Shown here one piece after another: positions 60,850 to 64,000 of a stretch of DNA of 64,000 bases. The stretch lies in assembly GCF_947623445.1 (NCBI RefSeq), contig NC_135240.1, forward strand, positions 8,184,001 through 8,248,000, given 5' to 3'. Source of the DNA: Clavelina lepadiformis (lineage: Eukaryota; Chordata; Ascidiacea; Aplousobranchia; Clavelinidae). A program made the position numbers and the translations under genes. The notes beneath the pieces are model-generated. The model searched no databases. It was not told where the DNA came from and saw only the letters and a list, made by a program, of their open reading frames with translations. The number at the start of each line of letters is the position of its first letter. Within the stretch, counting starts at the first letter, position 1.

Positions 60850-60914
60850 GCCTCTATAACTCAGTAGTAGAGCACTGGTCTCGTAAACCAGGGGTCGTGA
60901 GTTCACTGGTGGCA
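60850..60914 (+). pseudogene. tRNA-Thr pseudogene (T arm deleted)
   Basis: The anticodon arm TCTCGTAAACCA is intact but 7 bases of the T loop and stem are missing (GTGAGTTCACTGG) and the A box is altered (CTATAACTCAGTAG). Confidence 0.85.
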
Positions 60915-61143
60915 GCTTTTTAGGCTACTGGCGATTATCTTGAGCAAGTATTCAAAAGCTGTGTTTTTTTCGAAAACGTGCATTATAAGAACACAGAGTG
61001 CATTGACAAAACTTCTTTGACTTGCCGTACATTGTTGCTATAAATACGAACTTAGTATTAGACTGAGTCCATTTCGAAACACCAGCTTGATATTTGAATT
61101 AAAAGCAAAAAAATTGCACCGACATAAAAGCGTCCATTAACGA

Positions 61144-61217
61144 ACCGCCATAGCTCAGTAGCAGAGCACTGGTAAACCAGGGATCGTTAGTTAAAAGTTA
61201 AAACCCCACTAGTAAGC
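61144..61217 (+). pseudogene. tRNA-Thr pseudogene (anticodon lost)
   Basis: The acceptor and D arm survive, but the anticodon loop is deleted (GAGCACTGGTAAACCAG) and the T arm is scrambled. Confidence 0.8.
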
Positions 61218-61421
61218 ACATGGGCAATATTCTGGGTTTGGTATCCAAAAGATTTTTGAAAGCATTTGTTATAGAAACAGAGAGTGGACAAAGTAGCTTT
61301 GACATAAAATCTTGCTTTTAGTACGAACTTAGTATGGGATAAATTTCATTCCAAATCACCAGTTTTGATACCGCACTTGAAAGCAGACAATTTTCATAGA
61401 CATCAAAACAAACAAAAACAA

Positions 61422-61493
61422 GCCACTATAAGTCAGTGTTAGATCGCTGGTCTCGAAAGCTAGTGGTCGTGAATGTAAACCTCACTGGTGGCA
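61422..61493 (+). pseudogene. tRNA-Thr pseudogene (mutated arms)
   Basis: Length is kept at 72, but the D arm (AAGTCAGTGTTAGATC), anticodon stem (CTGGTCTCGAAAGCTAG) and T loop carry many changes. The apparent anticodon CGA follows from decay. Confidence 0.8.
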
Positions 61494-61641
61494 GCTTTTT
61501 AGAGTATTGGCGAATGGCGATATCCTGGATAAAAAATTCAAAATCAGTGTTTTTCTTTCTGGAACGGACGTTGCAGAAACACAAACAATAAAAGTTTCTT
61601 TGACATAAAATATTGCTATACAATGTTATTAGAAATACCAA

Positions 61642-61689
61642 TTGGTCTCGTAAACCAGGGGTCGTGAGTTCAAACCTCACTGGTGGCAG
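61642..61689 (+). pseudogene. 3' half of a tRNA-Thr gene
   Basis: The sequence from TTGGTCTCGTAAACCAG to the terminal TGGTGGCAG matches the array gene perfectly, but the acceptor 5' strand and D arm are missing. The spacer after it is normal. Confidence 0.85.
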
Positions 61690-61909
61690 CTTTTAAGCGC
61701 ATGGGCAACATTATGGGTTTGGTATGAAAAAGCTGTTGTTTTTAGGCAGAGGTTTCTTACAGAAACAAAGAGTGGACAAAGTTGCTTTGACAAAAAATAT
61801 TGCTATTAATACAAACTTAGTTTAGGACAAAGTTTATTCCAAAGCACCAACTTTGATACCGGACTTGAAAGCAGACAATTTTCATAGACATAAAAGCAAA
61901 CAAAACCAA

Positions 61910-61981
61910 GCCGCCATAGCTCAGTTGTAGAGCACTGGTCTCGTAAACCAGGGGTCGTGAGTTCAAATCTCACTGGTGGCA
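61910..61981 (+). tRNA. tRNA-Thr (CGT)
   Basis: Full cloverleaf with acceptor GCCGCCA / TGGTGGC and anticodon CGT at 61942-61944. The D loop reads AGTTGTA instead of AGTGGTA. It is the first copy of the regular 293-base array and is followed by a TTTT terminator. Confidence 0.93.
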
Positions 61982-62202
61982 GCTTTTAAGCGTATGGGCA
62001 ACATTATGGGTTCGGTTTCCAAAAGCTGTTGTTCTTAGGCAAGGGTTTCTTACAGAAACAGTAAGTGGACAAAGTTGCTTTGACAAAAAATATTGCTATT
62101 AATACGAACTTAGTTTAGGACAAAGTTCATTCCAAAGCACCAACTTTGATACCGGACTTGAAAGCAGACAATTTTCATAGACATAAAAGCAAAGAAAACC
62201 AA

Positions 62203-62274
62203 GCCGCCATAGCTCAGTGGTAGAGCACTGGTCTCGTAAACCAGGGGTCGTGAGTTCAAATCTCACTGGTGGCA
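62203..62274 (+). tRNA. tRNA-Thr (CGT)
   Basis: Consensus array copy; all stems pair. The T loop variant is TTCAAAT. Anticodon CGT at 62235-62237. TTTT terminator follows. Confidence 0.95.
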
Positions 62275-62494
62275 GCTTTTAAGCGCATGGGCAACATTAT
62301 GGTTTGGTTTCCAAAAGCTGTTGTTTTTAGGCAGATGTTTCTTACAGAAACAAAGACTGGACAAAGTTGCTTTGACATAAAATATTGCTATTAATACGAA
62401 CTTAGTTTAGGACAAAGTTTATTCCAAAGCACCAACTTTGATACCGGACTTGAAAGTAGACAATTTTCATAGACATAAAAGCAAACAAAATCAA

Positions 62495-62566
62495 GCCGCC
62501 ATAGCTCAGTGGTAGAGCACTGGTCTCGTAAACCAGGGGTCGTGAGTTCAAATCTCACTGGTGGCA
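62495..62566 (+). tRNA. tRNA-Thr (CGT)
   Basis: Identical by eye to the copy at 62203. Anticodon CGT at 62527-62529; TTTT terminator. Confidence 0.95.
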
Positions 62567-62787
62567 GCTTTTAAGCGTATGGGCAACATTATGGGTTTGG
62601 TTTCCAAAAGCTGTTGTTCTTAGGCAAGGGTTTCTTACAGAAACAGAGAGTGGACAAAGTTGCTTTGACAAAAAATATTGCTATTAATACGAACTTAGTT
62701 TAGGACAAAGTTCATTCCAAATCACCAACTTTGATACCGGACTTGAAAGCAGACAATTTTCATAGACATAAAAGCAAACAAAACCAA

Positions 62788-62859
62788 GCCGTCATAGCTC
62801 AGTGGTAGAGCACTGGTCTCGTAAACCAGGGGTCGTGAGTTCAAACCTCACTGGTGGCA
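62788..62859 (+). tRNA. tRNA-Thr (CGT)
   Basis: The acceptor reads GCCGTCA, giving a T-G wobble at position 5; the rest is consensus with T loop TTCAAAC. Anticodon CGT at 62820-62822. Confidence 0.93.
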
Positions 62860-63080
62860 GCTTTTAAGCGTACGGGCAACATTATGGGTTTGGTATGAAA
62901 AAGCTGTTGTTTTTAGGCAGAGGTTTCTTACAGAAACAAAGAGTGGACAAAGTTGCTTTGACATAAAATATTGCTATTAATACAAACTTAGTTTAGAACA
63001 AAGTTTATTGCAAAGCACCAATTTTGATACCGGACTTGAAAGCAGACAATTTTCATAGACATAAAAGCAAACAAAACCAA

Positions 63081-63152
63081 GCCGCCATAGCTCAGTGGTA
63101 GAGCACTGGTCTCTTAAACCAGGGGTCGTGAGTTCAAACCTCACTGGTGGCA
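63081..63152 (+). tRNA. tRNA with anticodon CTT on a Thr body
   Basis: The sequence equals the array tRNA-Thr except for one base in the anticodon: the loop CTCTTAA gives anticodon CTT (63113-63115), which reads Lys codon AAG. All stems, the discriminator A and the terminator are intact. Automated callers would label it Lys or Thr/Lys mismatch. The charged amino acid cannot be told from sequence. Confidence 0.9.
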
Positions 63153-63374
63153 GCTTTTAAGCGCATGGGCAACATTAAGGGTTCGGTATCCAAATACTGT
63201 TGCTTTTATGGCAAGGGTTTCTTACAGAAACAGAGAGTGGACAAAGTTGCTTTGACATAAAATATTGCTATTAATACGAACTTAGTTTAGGACAAAGTTC
63301 ATTCCAAAACACCAACTTTGATACCGGACTTGAAAGCAGACAATTTTCATAGACATAAAAGCAAACAAAACCAA

Positions 63375-63446
63375 GCCGCCATAGCTCAGTGGTAGAGCAC
63401 TGGTCTCTTAAACCAGGGGTCGTGAGTTCAAACCTCACTGGTGGCA
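63375..63446 (+). tRNA. tRNA with anticodon CTT on a Thr body (second copy)
   Basis: Identical to the copy at 63081, including the CTT anticodon (63407-63409). The 294-base unit that contains it, with its spacer, is also identical by eye to the preceding one, so the pair arose by a very recent tandem duplication, or is an assembly duplication. Confidence 0.9.
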
Positions 63447-63668
63447 GCTTTTAAGCGCATGGGCAACATTAAGGGTTCGGTATCCAAATACTGTTGCTTT
63501 TATGGCAAGGGTTTCTTACAGAAACAGAGAGTGGACAAAGTTGCTTTGACATAAAATATTGCTATTAATACGAACTTAGTTTAGGACAAAGTTCATTCCA
63601 AAACACCAACTTTGATACCGGACTTGAAAGCAGACAATTTTCATAGACATAAAAGCAAACAAAACCAA

Positions 63669-63740
63669 GCCGCCATAGCTCAGTGGTAGAGCACTGGTCT
63701 CGTAAACCAGGGGTCGTGAGTTCAAATCTCACTAATGGCA
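63669..63740 (+). tRNA. tRNA-Thr (CGT) with weakened acceptor stem
   Basis: Anticodon CGT at 63701-63703 is intact, but the 3' acceptor strand is TAATGGC instead of TGGTGGC, leaving two C-A mismatches in the acceptor stem. It is probably poorly functional or an early pseudogene. Confidence 0.75.
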
Positions 63741-63960
63741 GCTTTTAAGCGTATGGGCAACATTATGGTTTGGTATGAAAAAGCTGTTGTTTTTAGGCAG
63801 AGGTTTCTTACAGAAACAAAGAGTGGACAAAGTTGCTTTGACATAAAATATTGCTATTAATACAAACTTAGTTTAAGACAAAGTTTATTCCAAAGCACCA
63901 ACTTTGATACCGGACTTGAAAGCAGACAATTTTCGTAGACATAAAAGCAAACAAAACCAA

Positions 63961-64000
63961 GCCGCCATAGCTCAGTGGTAGAGCACTGGTCTCGTAAACC
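63961..64000 (+). tRNA. tRNA-Thr (CGT), cut by the window end
   Basis: The first 40 bases are consensus through the anticodon loop CTCGTAA. The T arm and 3' end lie outside the window. Confidence 0.85.

Larger units (their letters stand above)
60541..64000 (+). repeat. Tandem tRNA-Thr array, units of about 293 bp
   Basis: tRNA starts at 61910, 62203, 62495, 62788, 63081, 63375, 63669 and 63961 are spaced 292-294 bases apart. Each unit is a 72-base tRNA-Thr gene plus a spacer of about 221 bases that begins GCTTTTAAGC (pol III terminator) and ends AAGCAAACAAAACCAA. Spacers fall into at least three sequence types. Left of 61910 the units at 60541, 60850, 61144, 61422 and about 61616 are diverged or truncated. 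The array runs off the right end. Confidence 0.95.

Noticed and set aside
60541-64000. Regularly spaced repeats as a CRISPR-like array
   Set aside because: The repeated part is a 72-base tRNA gene and the spacers are homologous to each other; this is a eukaryotic tandem tRNA array.

Overview
This is animal nuclear DNA, AT-rich, with multi-exon genes, GT-AG introns and AATAAA signals. Ten protein-coding genes can be read. Seven match conserved metazoan orthologues exon by exon; one is a zona pellucida (ZP) domain protein and two I cannot name. Compact genes with mostly short introns, many small hAT-type elements in introns, and two genes with an unpaired 3' splice acceptor just upstream of the ATG would suit a tunicate (ascidian) or another invertebrate deuterostome. 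That placement is an inference.

Layout. 1.3-3.6 kb (+): 3' part of an acidic single-pass membrane protein with tyrosine motifs. 8.1-4.0 kb (-): ZP-domain protein, 7 exons. 19.1-10.6 kb (-): NAPRT, 14 exons, with a hAT-like transposon in one intron. 23.8-26.3 kb (+): STRAP, 8 exons. 27.4-31.8 kb: a tRNA pseudogene, a MITE, a decayed 2-kb long-TIR DNA transposon and a small retroelement fossil. 32.3-35.0 kb (+): KDSR, 7 exons, with a LINE fossil in an intron. 45.9-35.6 kb (-): ASTE1, 9 exons, with a 4.2-kb intron. 48.0-46.9 kb (-): EEIG/FAM102 family gene in one exon. 50.7-51.6 kb (+): MRGBP, 4 exons. 53.7-51.8 kb (-): MRPL44, 3 exons. 60.4-58.0 kb (-): 3' part of an unrecognised coiled-coil, proline-rich protein.

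The right end (60.5-64.0 kb) is a tandem array of tRNA-Thr genes in units of about 293 bp. Most copies carry anticodon CGT. Two adjacent copies, inside two units identical by eye, carry CTT, the Lys AAG anticodon, on an otherwise unchanged Thr body. The units at the outer (left) edge are decayed.

The genes are mostly unrelated housekeeping functions: NAD salvage, sphingolipid synthesis, SMN/TGF-beta WD scaffold, NuA4 acetyltransferase subunit and mitoribosome. There is no operon-like logic. The strongest unexplained signals are the tRNA array with its anticodon switch, a compact hAT-like transposon with a nearly open transposase, the nested hAT elements, and a small second copy of EEIG coding sequence upstream of that gene. 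No wholly new multi-gene system was found.
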